From: Isoetes taiwanensis
Lineage: Eukaryota; Streptophyta; Lycopodiopsida; Isoetales; Isoetaceae
DNA length: 64,000 nt
Assembly (NCBI GenBank): GCA_021234155.1
Contig: JAJEKV010000046.1
Span: 10,479,168 to 10,543,167 of the forward strand
Reading direction: 5' to 3'
Below the pieces are notes generated by a model. It ran no database searches, was not told where the DNA came from, and saw only the letters and a list, made by a program, of their open reading frames with translations. Each line of letters begins with the position of its first letter. The stretch's first letter is position 1. Shown here piece after piece: positions 42,075 to 54,812 of the stretch. The position numbers were made by a program, and so were the translations under genes.

Positions 42075-44016
42075 GCCACATCATCATCAACACCTCCACA
42101 TCACCATCCACATGTCATACACATCATGTCCACCTCACTCAAAGTTTTGACTAGAAAAAATATTCTAAGCCAAGTTGTTTACCACTCTTGTTTGCCATGT
42201 CACCCCCACCTTGCCATGTCATCATTCTCACATGGCACATCACCTCCTTACATGCTATATTTAAGCCTAAATTTGAAAATGCCCATTTGCAAAAAAAGAT
42301 TCCAGAATCTTCTAGAGCATGAGAAAAGATTCCCATTGGAAAAAAGAAAATCGAAAAATAAGTTGTTTTGGCCATTAAATTTGGTTCCTTGGGAATCGCG
42401 CCATAGCCTATGGGACAAAAAAAAAAAAAAATTCCTATCTCCTCCCCCCCCCCCCAAGCCCATTTTTCTCCCTAGCCAATCTCCCCATGCCACGTGGAAC
42501 ATCCGAGCGTGTGGGGCGGTGGAGGTACCGAATCCCACGTGGATATTACACGTTAATAATTAATAATAAGGAATTTGTTATTCCTTATATAACTTGGTCT
42601 GCCAAATCTAATTCGGTCTGTGGGATATATCTTCGAGAATTTCCAAGAACCCTAACCTGTAATGCCAAGATCCGGTCGATTCGGCCGAAACAACTGTGCA
42701 ATTATGATCTAAACCTCCCAAATAACCCTGTATAATGCCAGGAATGCGTCAGAGAAGCAAAAAGACAGAGAATTAAATGGAATTAGCCAAGAATGCAACA
42801 GAACAGGGGAATTACAAAAAGGGGCTTTTGCAGTGTTGTTTCCGTACGGGTACGGTACCTTTCAAGTACTTAGCATACCGTACCAGAGGTACGATACGTA
42901 CAGAATAAAAAATGAAATATTTTTGCTTCAAATTTTTGAAATTTTCAACACAAGTACGGTAAGTATTTTAAAGGGGCGGCATGCCGAGGAAAAATTTTAC
43001 AAGTATTTTATGAGGACGATCTTGAAGCAGTAACAACACTTTTTAACGCATCGGTTTTTTTTCGAGACGTTAAAATTTACGCTATGAGGTATGATGTAAA
43101 ATAAGAAGGAAGCACGCAACAACACCGGGCTTTTGTGCCGAGAGGAAAAATTCGGGGGCTTTGAGGTGAAGAAGCGATTATTTATTGAATGCCTTTCTTG
43201 ATTGAAGCTTGATTATGCCTTCCACACTCTAATTTCAGTTTGAATTATTGACGAATTCATCTGAATTACTAGATTGTGTACCTATTTGATCCTGTGCCCA
43301 AGACTCAGAGCTTGGGATTCATGTTATTTGCCTATGTGTACCTGATTCAATTGAAAATCCGAGCCTTGTTGTTGAATTCTCGTTTGTTTTACATCAATCT
43401 ATTGATAAAAATCACTATGCTAGCATTGTTTCCATTTTGCATTTCATCCCGTGAGGATATGGCACCATTAGCTTGACATTTAGGCATGCACAGCACAAAT
43501 GTTATCTAGCTCTATTGATTGATCTACATTCAGCTATATAGCAATGAACAAAAATCTATAGGGTCTTTAAGACTCCATATCATGCATTGTTATTACCCAA
43601 AGAACAGCTTTTGCACTCATTCTCTCCAGAAATAGGTTGCTTTCATCTCGCTCTTGATCTCAGGGATACTACCCATCCAAAACTCAAAATAAGCAAAAAA
43701 TTGACCTCCATTTGCGAAGACCATTAGGGTCCACCGAAAGTGCATTTTGAGAGTAGGCAAAATGTCGATCTCCAAAAGAAAGTCTCAAAGAAGAAAGACC
43801 AAAAATTGACTTGGTCAGGAATGTCTTTTTGATCTATCTAGCCTTGTCAGATCCCTTCAGACTTTTGTATCGAGATAAATATAGGTCTTGAGCAGCAGCT
43901 ATGGATGCAAGGATCATGATTAAAACTTTCTTTGTGTGCATTTGGCAAGCCTTTTTCTGAGACAGACTTTTTGCCCTTCAGGGAAAGCTGTGTCAGATAA
44001 TTCTTGAAGCATTTTG
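42075..44016 (+). other. Non-coding promoter-like block of unit 5
   Basis: Homologous to 29310-31273. It keeps two G-boxes and the hairpin/TATA element. The TACGGTA array is scrambled (about 42840-43030). No credible gene. Confidence 0.65.
42491..42592 (+). promoter_or_regulatory. Two G-boxes, hairpin and TATA-like element
   Basis: CACGTG occurs at 42491-42496 and 42536-42541, with a further ACACGTT at 42548-42554. The second lies about 45 bp upstream of TTATATAAC (about 42585-42592). G-boxes are bound by plant bZIP and bHLH factors. Units 3 and 4 have CCGTG in place of CACGTG at all these sites. Confidence 0.5.
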
Positions 44017-47000
44017 GAATTTGTTGACCGGGTTTTTTGGCACCCGGTCAACATGAAAAAAGAGAAAAGAAAGAGAACCATTGGAAGGGGGGTCGATTAT
44101 AAAGCCCAAATGTTGTAAAGGTCTAAGGCACCAAAAAATAAAAAAGAGCCTAGATCTAGTTGTTTAAATTTAAGGGCTTCTAAAGATTTTTTAGTGGTTG
44201 AAGAGGGGTACATTATCTAAGGCTAAGATGAAGAGGCAAGATCAAAGGTGGAGATTAAAAAAGGCAAAAATAAAAGGTTGAGATAAAGAGGCAAGATCAA
44301 GGGTGGAGATGAAGGGGTCGAAATTAAAGGTTGAGATGAAGAGGCAAGATCAAAGGTGGAGATTAAGAGGCAAAAATTAAAGGTCAAGATGAAAAGTAAT
44401 GTTTATAAAAGATTTCTGAGGAGCACGAGCTCCTCCTCTTGCCTTGCTCCAAGTTCTTGGGATGGTGGCAGCTCCTCCTTGAACTGGATCAAAGGCCCCT
44501 CCATGGTCCAGAGACATGGAGGGACCCTCTTGTATTTGAAGTTTGTGCTTATATGAAATTTCTTTGGGCCCAAAGTCATTTGTCATTCTTCTTCTCTTCA
44601 AATCTATTATTTCACACTGATTTCATATTGCAAATATTCGATTTCATATTAAAAGATCCAAGGTGATCCTGATTTTTGCCTTTGAGGCCACTTGTTGGGG
44701 ATTTGGGAAAAATCCGCCAACAGAATGGAGGTTCTACCGTGATCTGATGTTTCCCCAGATCATTTTGGTGCTGCAAATTTATTTGGAGCAATCATTGTTT
44801 ACATATTATTTGGAGCAGTCATTGTTTACAGACTTATTTGGAGCAGTCTTTGTTCATTTCGGGTTGCTTACAGACTTATCTTGGATTCTATTATTTTTTA
44901 AGAGGAGAGGCAGTGAATCTTATGTACTTGGAAGATTATGTACTTGGAAGACTGTGATGAAGACTGTTGCAGGCTCTCCCTGTTCTTTCTCTCCGCTGAG
45001 ATAATGCAAGGTTCTGCTTCAATATATTTAAGGAGAGTTCGCTATTGCCAGCTCTCCATGATTTATCTGAAGAAAAAAATTGTTCTGCTCCATTTTTATC
45101 CCTGATCTCTGCACTGTTGGCTCTGCTCTTCCTAGCCGAAGAACTTGCTCTTGCTTCATAGTTTTTTTTTCCAGTGCTCTCCAATCCGTGCCTTTACCAC
45201 AAAATCCTACATATCTGTTACTCCATCTCTGCTGGCCGTTTGCAACAAGCACTTGCTTGCTAAACCTGTAACAAACAGAAAAAATAGATGAAGATTTGCC
45301 ATAGCCATTTTCCTCTGCCGGATCCCTGCCAAGCCTCTGTTTTTTGTTCTAAACCGCCGGACCTGCAGAAGAAAAAGATGGGAAGAAGTGGGAAGGAGGG
45401 AGAAGAGAAGCAAGAATCCACCATAACTGCCTCCCTGCCGCCATACTCGCTGCCATTCTGCCTGCCATAGCTATGCCGAATCTGTAAAAAGAGCAAAAAA
45501 GAGAACAACAAGTGAATAAAGATCTGCCATAGCCATTGCCATTGTTGCCTCCAGATTTCGCCTCCTTGCTTGTGCTCCAGCGCCACCTACAGAAAGATGA
45601 GAAAGCTACATTCGAAAGAAATGAAACAGAAGGAAGCTCAGCCGCCTTTGTGTTCGCCGACCTCTGCTCCATCCGCCATAGCCTTGACCTTTTTTACGCT
45701 TTTTTAACCCTTTGTTTTTTTATTTTCTCCTTTCATTTTTTTTTCTAACATTTGCCTTCTTTTAACCTTTGCTTTTCATGTTTTTTATTTCATCTCATTT
45801 TCTAACCTTTGCTTTTCGTGTTCTTTCACCCTTTCATTTATTTTCTAACATTTGCTTCCAAGTTTTTATATTTTCTCACCCTTTCATTCCATTTCCTCAT
45901 CATTGCTTTCATTTTTTTGCTAATATTTTCACCCTTACAACAATGTTTCCTTACCATTTATTATTATTATTCTATGGTGTTGGAGTACACCCTAAAACCT
46001 CCAAATTATTATTATCATCATTTCGAGTTCGAAGTCTCGGATATCAAAACTTCGGTTGTGTTCCTTATTGAGTCTAAGGGACCAACTATTGTACTAAATA
46101 AATGAAAAACTTTGAAGTAAGAGGGCCGAGGGGACCGGCCCATTTTTTGTTTGGGCGAGATGTTGACCGGGTTTTTGGCACCCGGTCAACATGAATATGT
46201 AGCATTATAACAGGGGGTTTCTTTTGTATTTTTGTACGTTTTTTCCTAAGGTTTTTATATGATTTCATGGATGTATTTGATGAGGCATACTGATTAGTAT
46301 ATCTAGAGTGCGCATACGCTTAAACTAATTTTGATGCCTAATTCCAATGGTTTAGACCCATATGTCATATATTTCTTAATATATTATATATTTTCTTGTA
46401 GTATCATGCAAGCCTCGAGACAACCCATTTTAGGGTTATGTGTTGGGAAATTATTGATTCTTTTCAAAGATCCGACATGTTGTCTCCGTAAGAGCCGCGA
46501 CCAAAGACAAAAGCCCGAACACCCTATTTTTCCTTTAGGCGGGCATGCAGCCTTCTTGCAATAATGTTTTAGGGTTACTGCTTCTTATGAATGTAATACA
46601 ACCAAGCCCCGATTTTCAGCTTCTTGTAAGCTGGTTTACACAAGCAATACCGAGGATTTGACTGCTTTGGAAGATGGAAGAGAAAAAGTGCAGCTTTTGG
46701 TTAACCCATTCAAACGATGGTCCTTAGATCCTTGTATTACAAGACCAAATCCGCTGCTTGTTGCCGTGCTTTGAGAGGGTGCGTAATGGAGCCGCTTTGA
46801 GTTCCAACAAAGAAAAGGTAATTAATGCATGGCCTTCGATTTCCCTCTTGGAATGTTTCTTGAGCTTTTTTTTTATCCCGAAATTGGTGCATTTCTCCGC
46901 CAGTTAACTGCTAAGGAAGAATCTGTTTTCCAGTCACGATATGCACTAGGCTTCTTTTCTCTGAATATACAGGATTCTCAAATGGAAACCAACGTTCTAT

Positions 47001-47221
47001 AACCTGATTTAAGCTCTCCCCGCTCAGATCCCGAAGTCTAAAATCAGATTCCACACAAATCACAGAGCAGTTGGAGCTGGCCCGTGTGCTTGGTGTTGTA
47101 TAATAATCTAATGTGGTCACGCTTCAATTACCTGGAACAGGCCTCTTCGGCTCCATTCCTGAAGGTAGCTTAGGAAGCTTAAGCAACATTAAAATATTAC
47201 CAGGAAGCATATATTACCAAT

Positions 47222-47430
47222 CCAAAGGTAGATACCTTCCTTAAAGCATCCCTCTTCCAATCGTGCATGTTATAGGCTGAAAGGCCAACACCCCTTAAAT
47301 CCATGGGATCCTCCAAATGGCCTGCTCAAATCTTTAGGTATCGAATCCAAAGATTGTTCTCTCGTTGTTGCTCCCTTTAGTTCCCTCCCCGCCCTTTGCA
47401 AATGCAGATCGTGGTCATGGTCTGCCCGTC
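47222..47430 (-). pseudogene. Captured PRP22/DHX8-type helicase fragment, second copy
   Basis: Same fragment as 34478-34680. Here MDLRGVGLSAYNM and DWKRDA are still readable, but the upstream QSAFAK part is shifted by indels at CAG sites. Confidence 0.6.
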
Positions 47431-47594
47431 AGAATGACCCATCCGGATTGTTAACTATCTTCGAGGTTACATGTCAATGGAATACCCGGTTTGGCTTTAC
47501 TAAGGAACAAGACATCTTATTGTGTGAATCCAAAGTGCCCAAGTGTGAATTTATTGTGTGAATGACATTCTTTGACCCGCATAGGTGAATCAAC

Positions 47595-47640
47595 ATGGCC
47601 CATTCTAAAGTAGGCTTCATTGACTTGGCTTAATGGTGCC
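47595..47640 (+). pseudogene. Possible dehydrogenase N-terminus fragment, second copy
   Basis: ATG at 47595 starts MAHSKVGFI; a one-base loss then breaks the Gly-rich turn that is intact at 34842. Confidence 0.35.
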
Positions 47641-48669
47641 TAATCCACCTTTGTTATTGCAAACATTTGTCTTCAATTTTGGGAGCTTATCTTCAATTCT
47701 TGGGAGCGCAGAAAAGTTTGTTTGTTTAAGTAATCGGGACTTGACTTCGCTCTTTCGCTATCATCATCGTGTCAGAGCACGATCGCCTATGCTTCTCCCG
47801 ATCAAATGCACACCATGATTCTCCTAATCAAATGCACAACGCCGTGGATTCAAGCTCTTCAAGTGGCAAATCGCCTTTCAAGAAATGGCAAATCGGCAAC
47901 AAAACAAAGTTAGGAAGCGGAAGCTTTTGCAAGTTAGCAACACAAGAGCAAGCTCAAACATATTTGAGGAAATTTAGGTGGTCAAAGTACAATTGGTATG
48001 CAAAGCAAGTTGTTTTCATATGGCAAGCTATTGCACACAATTACTTTGCAAGTGCTTTGGTAAAACCTTAAGTTCGATTCTTTCGCTGCCACCGCTACAT
48101 GATGGTGGTATGAAATTGTAGAACATTCAGCACCTATGGTGGACCTATGGTGGAGACCTAGATCGATGCTATTGTCATGTCAAGGTAAGATTTGTGTGTT
48201 TCACCATTTTTGAGATCTCTTAATATTGTTATTCATTTCTTTTTATTTCATTGTTCACACATTGTTTGGCAGTGAATTCAACCAATATTTGCGTGGCTTT
48301 TAATTTTTAACTCTATTAGAATGTGAAAGCTACCGTTGTGTTGACAATCGATAAAACATTGACACATTTATTGCTTTGAAACAAGCTACAAAAGTTTCTC
48401 ATGAGCAAACAAGTTGGAGAGGTTATTGTACGTGCAGCTTGGTTTATTATTAGACACAATGAAATGGTGTATTCTCAAATTTAATATAATTGTTCAAGTG
48501 CATAATTTACAAATATGTTTAGTTTGGAGACTCCACTATTATAATAAATTAACATTATTAACATAAACACATAACACATATTGCTACATGTTTTAAATGT
48601 GTTTTATATTCTCATCTTTTTTTTTTTTTATGGCCCAAGGGCCAAAAAAATTTTTTAGTATAATAACCA

Positions 48670-49102
48670 ACACATAACTTATTGACATTAATAAATATAA
48701 CCATTGATCCAACACATTTAAATTAAAATCCCCTTAAACCCCCTTTGGTTTGGGTGCATATTCACACGGGGTGACGAGGGGCAAAATGAGAGCCCTCATA
48801 ATTGTATTTTGACGCATTTAAATCAACACCATATAGTATTCCGGTTGAAATCTTATAGTATTTTGCGAATCTTATTATACAGTATAGCAAATCTTGTACT
48901 TGCATACCCCACAAACGAGGAATTTTACGTACGGTGTAGATTATGGAATAAGGGGCGAATATGCCAATCCGACAGCTCTCGATGCCCGGAGTCACCCCCC
49001 GTGTGAATATGCACCCAAACCAAAGGGGGTTTAAGGGGGATTTTAATTTAAATGTGTTGGATCCAATGGTTATATTTATTAATGTCAATGGTAGTTATGT
49101 GT
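48670..49102. mobile_element. Fold-back element (unit 5), centre inverted relative to unit 4
   Basis: The arms match those at 35928-36364 in place and orientation. The roughly 210-bp centre reads as the reverse complement of the unit 4 centre: the 108-residue frame is now on the minus strand. Confidence 0.85.
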
Positions 49103-49784
49103 GAAAAAAGAGAAAAGAAAGAGAACCATTGGAAGGGGGGTCGATTATAAAGCCCAAATGTTGTAAAGGTCTAAGGCACCAAAAAATAAAAAAGGGCCTA
49201 GATCTAGTTGTTTAAATTTAAGGGCTTCTAAATATTTTTTAGTGGTTGAAGAGGGGTACATTATCTAAGGCTCAGATGAAGAGGCAAGATCAAAGGTGGA
49301 GATTAAAAAAGGCAAAAATAAAAGGTTGAGATAAATAGGCAAGATCAAGGGTGGAGATGAAGGGGTCGAAATTAAAGGTTGAGATGAAGAGGCAAGATCA
49401 AAGGTGGAGATTAAGAGGCAAAAATTAAAGGTCAAGATGAAAAGTAATGTTTATAAAAGATTTCTGAGGAACACGAAGCTCCCTCCTCTTGCCTTGCTCC
49501 AAGTTCTTGGGATGGTGGCAGCCCTCTTTGAATGGATCAAAGGCCCCTCCATGGTTCAGAGACATGGAGGGACCCTCTTGTATTTGAAGTTTGTGCTTAT
49601 ATGAAATTTCTTTGGGCCCAAAGTCATTTGTCATTCTTCTTCTCTTCAAATCTATTATTTCACACTGATTTCATATTGCAGCTTCTGATTTCATATTGCA
49701 GCATCCAAGGTGATCCTGATTTTTGCCTTTGAGGCCACTTGTTGGGGATTGTGGGAAAAATCCGCCAACAGAATTTCTACACTC

Positions 49785-50758
49785 AGAGTGGTTGTCTTAA
49801 GCAACCTGGAGGTTCTAAACCATTGAGGTTGGAGGTTTTGCCAGGAACACCTTCAACAAGGGGCTGGTTGCAATGCTCTCTTGCCAAAGATCTAACATTT
49901 ATGACGACATTTTATAACATTATAGTAATCTTTAAGAAGAGTAGGCCAAAAATATCCAGACCTCAAGATCTTCTTGGCAGTTGTGTCAGCAGCAAAGTGT
50001 CCACCACAAATACCTTCATGACAAGCCTCAATGATCATCTTGGCTTCTTCAGGATCCACACACCTCAGCAACACTCCCTCTTTTTCAACCTTGCACGGCA
50101 CCTCTCCAATCAACCTGAACTTTTTACACTTCTCTTTGAATAAAGTCTTTTGGAAACTCATTGTGTTCAAGATAATTCCTGATATCCAATTGCCAATCCA
50201 AATCTTTTGCATAGGAAACAACTATGTTAGTAACACAATCAGCATCATTCAATCCTTCTTGATCCTCGTGTTCAAACAAAACATAGGGCAAATAAGAACT
50301 AGGATTTTCAACTAAGTTCACAACTTTGATCAGAATGTGAACTTTACAAGCCCATCTACATAACTTGTCTTTGGGATGTTTCTTTTGCTAAAAATGAGAG
50401 ATAAAGGGTTTTGCCTCATAAAGACTTGGGTTTGGTTGTTTTGTAGTAAATGACCATGTCTTTCTATCGTAAAACATTAAAGCAATCGCACTTTTCTCTA
50501 GTCTAGGATATCTTAGCTCACCGCACTTTTCTCCAGCCTAGGATATTTTAGTTTTCGCTGTCGCACCACATTTTGTCGGGCTTAAAGCAATAACATGGTC
50601 TTTTTGCAGCAATGCCACACCAATTGCCCTTTTTGTGACACTAATATAGGCTTTGAAAGGCTCTTCTAAGTCTGGGGGCTTTAGCAGAGTAGAATGGCAG
50701 ATAGCATTGATGATTTTGTCAAAGGACTCTTGACATTCTTCATTCCAATCAACCAAAA
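49785..50758 (-). pseudogene. Family B pol fragment, inverted, unit 5
   Basis: Same piece as 37045-38013. Frame is kept at 49892-50221 (integrase zinc region) and 50538-50756 (RNase H-like start) but lost between 50321 and 50538. It joins the forward family A integrase at about 50760. Confidence 0.82.
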
Positions 50759-50761
50759 TGT

Positions 50762-52110
50762 TGATTTTGTGGATGCCTTAGCTTATTTACAGGCAGATGA
50801 TGATGAGCAAGGCCAACAGGATTGGCAGTTGCCTATAAAGAATTTTCTACAATTCAAGGAGATGCCCTCAGGATTGACCTCGAGCCAGCAAAGGAGATTT
50901 AAAGAAAAGTGCAGGCAGTTCAAAATGATTAATGATGTTTTATGTAAAGTCAACAAGGATGGACTATTATTGAGGTGTGTCAATGAAGAAGAATCTGCCC
51001 TGATCATTAGAGAAATGCATGAAGGAGTATGTGGAGGCCATTTTGCTGGAGATACTACTGCCAAGAAAATTCTCAGGTCAGGTTACTATTGGCCTACAAT
51101 ATTTAAAGATTGTTATATCGCTATATAAAATCTTGCCACAAGTGCCAAATATTTGGCAAAAGGATCCTTCTCCCAGCTGCACTAAACCCCATAATTTCTC
51201 CAGGACCTTTTCAAATTTGGGGATTAGATTATATTGGTCCTATTAACCCCTCTTCTGCAGGGCAACATCAAAGACATTATTGTAGCTACAGATTATTTTA
51301 CCAAATGGGCAGAGGCAATTCCTTTGAGACAAAGCTAATGCCCTTACAACAACAAAGTTCTTACATGAGTATATTTGTGCACGGTTTGGTATTCCTCTAC
51401 AATTACATTCTGATAGAGGTACTCCTTTTGTGAATGAAGTTACTGCTAATTTATTGACCATTCTTAAAGTCAAACATACCAAGAGTTCCTCTTACTATCC
51501 CCAAGGTAATGGTCAAGCAGAAGCTACTAATAAAGATTTGAAGGGCATTTTGCAGAAAACAGTGGATGATAATCAAAAGGATTGGCATGTTAAACTAGTG
51601 GATGCCCTATGGGCTTATAGAGTCACCATCAAAGCAAAGAACCACTCATACTCCTTTTAACTTAGTTTATGGCATTGAAGCCGTAAGCTTCCAAGAGAGC
51701 TTGAGCTTCCATCTCCGAGGTTAGCTCATAAGTTGTGTTTGCCTTTTGAGTATGCCTTGCGTGAAAGACTGGATACCCTTTTGCATTTAGAAGAATATAG
51801 AATGGAAGCCGAGAATGCTAATTTGCTTAAAAAGCCAAGGATTTGGCTGCTTTCAAAGCTGCCATAAAATACAAGGGACCTTCAAGACTGGAGAATTAGT
51901 TCAAAATGGAATAAATCAAGGGAAGATTCAGCTAGTAAGTTTGAAAATCTTTGGGAGGGCCCCTATGAGGTGTTGGAAACCGCAGCACCAATTCTTATTG
52001 GTTGAAAGAATTAACTTGTGGATGCCACTTCCAAATCCTATCAACACTATTCAATTGAAGAGGTACCGGGATCAAAGACATTTGCTTGTCCCTTTTATGC
52101 TCTAGAATTT
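50762..52110 (+). pseudogene. Family A integrase, unit 5, frameshifted
   Basis: It is open through the zinc domain to about 51128 and then broken repeatedly: CAAAGACATT for CAGCACATT at 51269, ACAAAGCTAATG for ACAGGCTAATG at 51331, and GCAAAGAACC for GCAGCAACC at 51635. All are CAG to AAAG type changes. The DDE motifs are recognisable in separate frames. The C-terminal domain ends near 52106. Confidence 0.82.
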
Positions 52111-52862
52111 AAATAAGTTAGAATTAAAGTTAGACATTAGATAGGTTGGATTTCACCCTGTTTTAAATTTAGAACTAATGTCTTCATTAAGTTTATGTTT
52201 GCGGTGTTAGTCAAGATGAAGGATGAGCTATCAAACAAAGCCTCGTGACAAGGATTTTTATTAACCGCCAAGTGTCATTTGGTGTGAGCACCCTTTTTCC
52301 ATTCTCATTCAATTGCCTCATTGTAGTCCCCGCCTCCCATTTAGCCATGCTTTCTCATTTTATCTCCTAAATGTGCACTCGCAAATTCAGCCTTCACCAT
52401 CATAGCAGAGTTGCAAGGTATTAAGACTAACTAGTTTGTGTGTTTCCATGACAAAAGTGCACCCTTTTTCCCATCTTTTCATCTGCCATAAGTAGCCCCG
52501 CCATCCATTTAAACCTTCTATTCTTGTTCTTTCATTTCCTAAGAAGAAAGCACTCGCAATTCAATTTTTCCATCCTAGCAGAGTTGCTCTTGGAGATATC
52601 AAGGAGACACACATTCTTTTGTTTTGGCGGTTTTTCTTCCCCCATACACCCCATTTCCATCACTATTCCATCATATTTACATTCATCCTCATTCTTTTCC
52701 ACCTATCATATTCCATTCACATTCCCCCACCACATTCATTTCTATTCCATTAACACTTGCACATTACACTCTCTCTACTATGATTCTCACTCAAGCACCT
52801 TGGTACAAGATTGAAGACCCTTTATGGCTGAGGGGACCAGCCATTCTTTTGTTTTATGTAGA
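52111..52862 (+). other. Non-coding 3' region before LTR 6
   Basis: Homologous to 39361-40115, with numerous CAG/CTG-type differences. The pre-LTR block ends GTTTTATGTAGA. No gene is seen. Confidence 0.6.
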
Positions 52863-54812
52863 TGTTGCCCCAAAGGGCAACATGCTAATGGAGATCTATA
52901 TGTTCAAACTAGGTCAATTCATTTTAGAAGACTAGGTCAAAGCTTGGAAGATTCTTGTCACCAACATTGTTATGGAGGTCAAAAGATGTTCATGCTTCAA
53001 GTCAAACAATGCTCAAGGTTCAAACTTCACAAGAGGTATTTTATTTGGGGTCAAATGCTTAGTCAGGAATATGCTCTAGAAGATTCTGGGTTATGAAGTT
53101 TGGAAGATATTGCTCAAGTTTGAAGTTAAAGTTTGAAGATTCCCTTTATATGGTTCCACCCTTGTCACCTTGTTTAGCCATTTTTCCCTTCTTATATCCC
53201 CCAACCTATCTTATTACCATCATTTGTTAATTTTCCCATGACATCTCCCTTATTCATTCTTCCTAACCACTTTTGCACCATTGCCCTCCACATTTGCCTT
53301 TTCCTTGCCATAAACACTTACTCCATACCTTGCTTAATCATGGACCTTGTTTTTTCTACGTCCATATCTTATTATCATCTATCTCCACCATCCACATGAA
53401 CCCTTGTTGCCCCCATGGCCAATCTCTATTTTCTACCTCCTATCTTATGGCTAAACCCTTGTTGGTTCCCCACTCCCTCAAATTGGTCTCATGGTCCTAA
53501 GAACTTCAAATTAGGTTATGGGTGTTTGATACCATGGTCTAAGCGTGCATAAAACTTCAAGAAAATAGGAGCCTTAAGTTTGAACCATGGAAAAACTTTC
53601 AAAACATCCCAAATACGTGAATATTCCCAAAGATATCTAAGGGAAAAATACGAACCAGACGCTGAAATTCCCGAAATATACGGCCATGAACCCTAAATCT
53701 CTGAATCGCAGAAATCGTGTCGGAATCAACTCTACCGCCTTCCTAACCCTCGCTATTATTGGATTCCCGCCTGTTCCTAAACTTAATGAACCACAAATCA
53801 AGCCCTAAGATGCCGGAACCACTAAATTTGAAAATATGTATGGGAAAACCGATCCGAGAAAATTTTGAAGGCCCGTAATATTCAGATCATACATTGATCA
53901 TTGCTGAGCAAGATCCGGACGATCCTTGAAGTTCTTGAGCTCTCCTCAACCGGATCTACAAGATTTAGTTGACATTACTTTTAAATTACCTTATGACTTT
54001 TGATGATTATTTTCTTGTACTTGAAGCTATGAAGCATCCTTATCTATTGTTATCTTGATATATTTACCTTCATATTAATCCAAATGGACTGTCAAGTTGT
54101 TGAATTTGTCTCTGATATTTTCCTTAGTAATTTTTGCCACAAAACATCATATAGAAAAATCCCCTCGAGTGTTTTTAACACCTTCGCCTATTTGCCACCT
54201 ATCCCGGGTTTTAAGAAAGCCAAGGAGTTGGAATCATTCAAAAATACCAAGTATAGATCAAATTCAAAAAATTGCTCTCGGATTGAATCGCAAGCATCAG
54301 ATTTTGCCAAATCCAGCCACAAAAATACCTCTACACCTCCAAATGAGGAGTTGACTGCTTGCTCTCTTCCCTAGCACCATTGCAACCTACACCGCTTTGG
54401 AAATTCTCAAAAAGTGATGGGCAACTCCAAAACTCAATCTCTGATCACTGTTTTCCACATTTGACCTCTATTGACCAAAATTTGACCCCACTTTGAACTC
54501 GAATAACTCACAGATTAAATCTCTGACTTGGTCAGAGACTTTACTGTTGAGTATCTACAACTTTTTTGACCAAGTCTACAGTATCTGACTCGAAAAATCA
54601 ATCTGCATTCCAACACCACAATTGTTTTGGCAAAGGTGCCACTTTTTGAAAATGGGAAAGGTATAGAACTCGAACTTTTTGAACTTTTCTTTGAAATTTT
54701 CTTTTTGCATAGATCGATCACCTTAAGTGATCCGGAGGTTCTAACCCCAATTTGAGTGAAAACTCAAGTTGGATCCTTGTGGTTGACCTTTAAGCCAGGT
54801 TTAAGGTCAACA
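52863..54812 (+). mobile_element. Family A long terminal repeat, copy 6
   Basis: About 1,950 bp. One C is lost in the hairpin start (TGTTGCCCCAAAGGG). It is the last A LTR in the window. Confidence 0.82.

Larger units (their letters stand above)
46194..48669. mobile_element. Insertion X, second copy (unit 5)
   Basis: Collinear with 33447-35927. It differs by many small indels in 46450-47900, mostly at CAG/CTG/CCGG sites, and lacks a short stretch near 46408. It contains the same gene fragments. Confidence 0.65.
44022..49770 (+). mobile_element. Family D element of unit 5 with the same insertion X in its 3' LTR
   Basis: 5' LTR 44022-44722, primer-binding site at 44726, internal region to 46160, 3' LTR from 46161, interrupted and resuming at about 49102 to 49770. 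GAATT flanks it at 44017-44021 and 49771-49775. Same site, orientation and insertion point as unit 4, so the two arose by duplication of the whole unit, not by independent insertion. Confidence 0.9.

Noticed and set aside
46911-47120. 69-residue minus-strand frame in insertion X (LRDLSGESLNQVIERWF)
   Set aside because: It looks protein-like and might be a further captured exon, but I cannot assign a family and the unit 4 copy is broken.
47100-47210. Plus-strand GLFGSIPEGSLGSLSN, resembling a leucine-rich repeat
   Set aside because: Only one repeat-like stretch, with stops on both sides, next to a helicase fragment on the other strand; too short to support.
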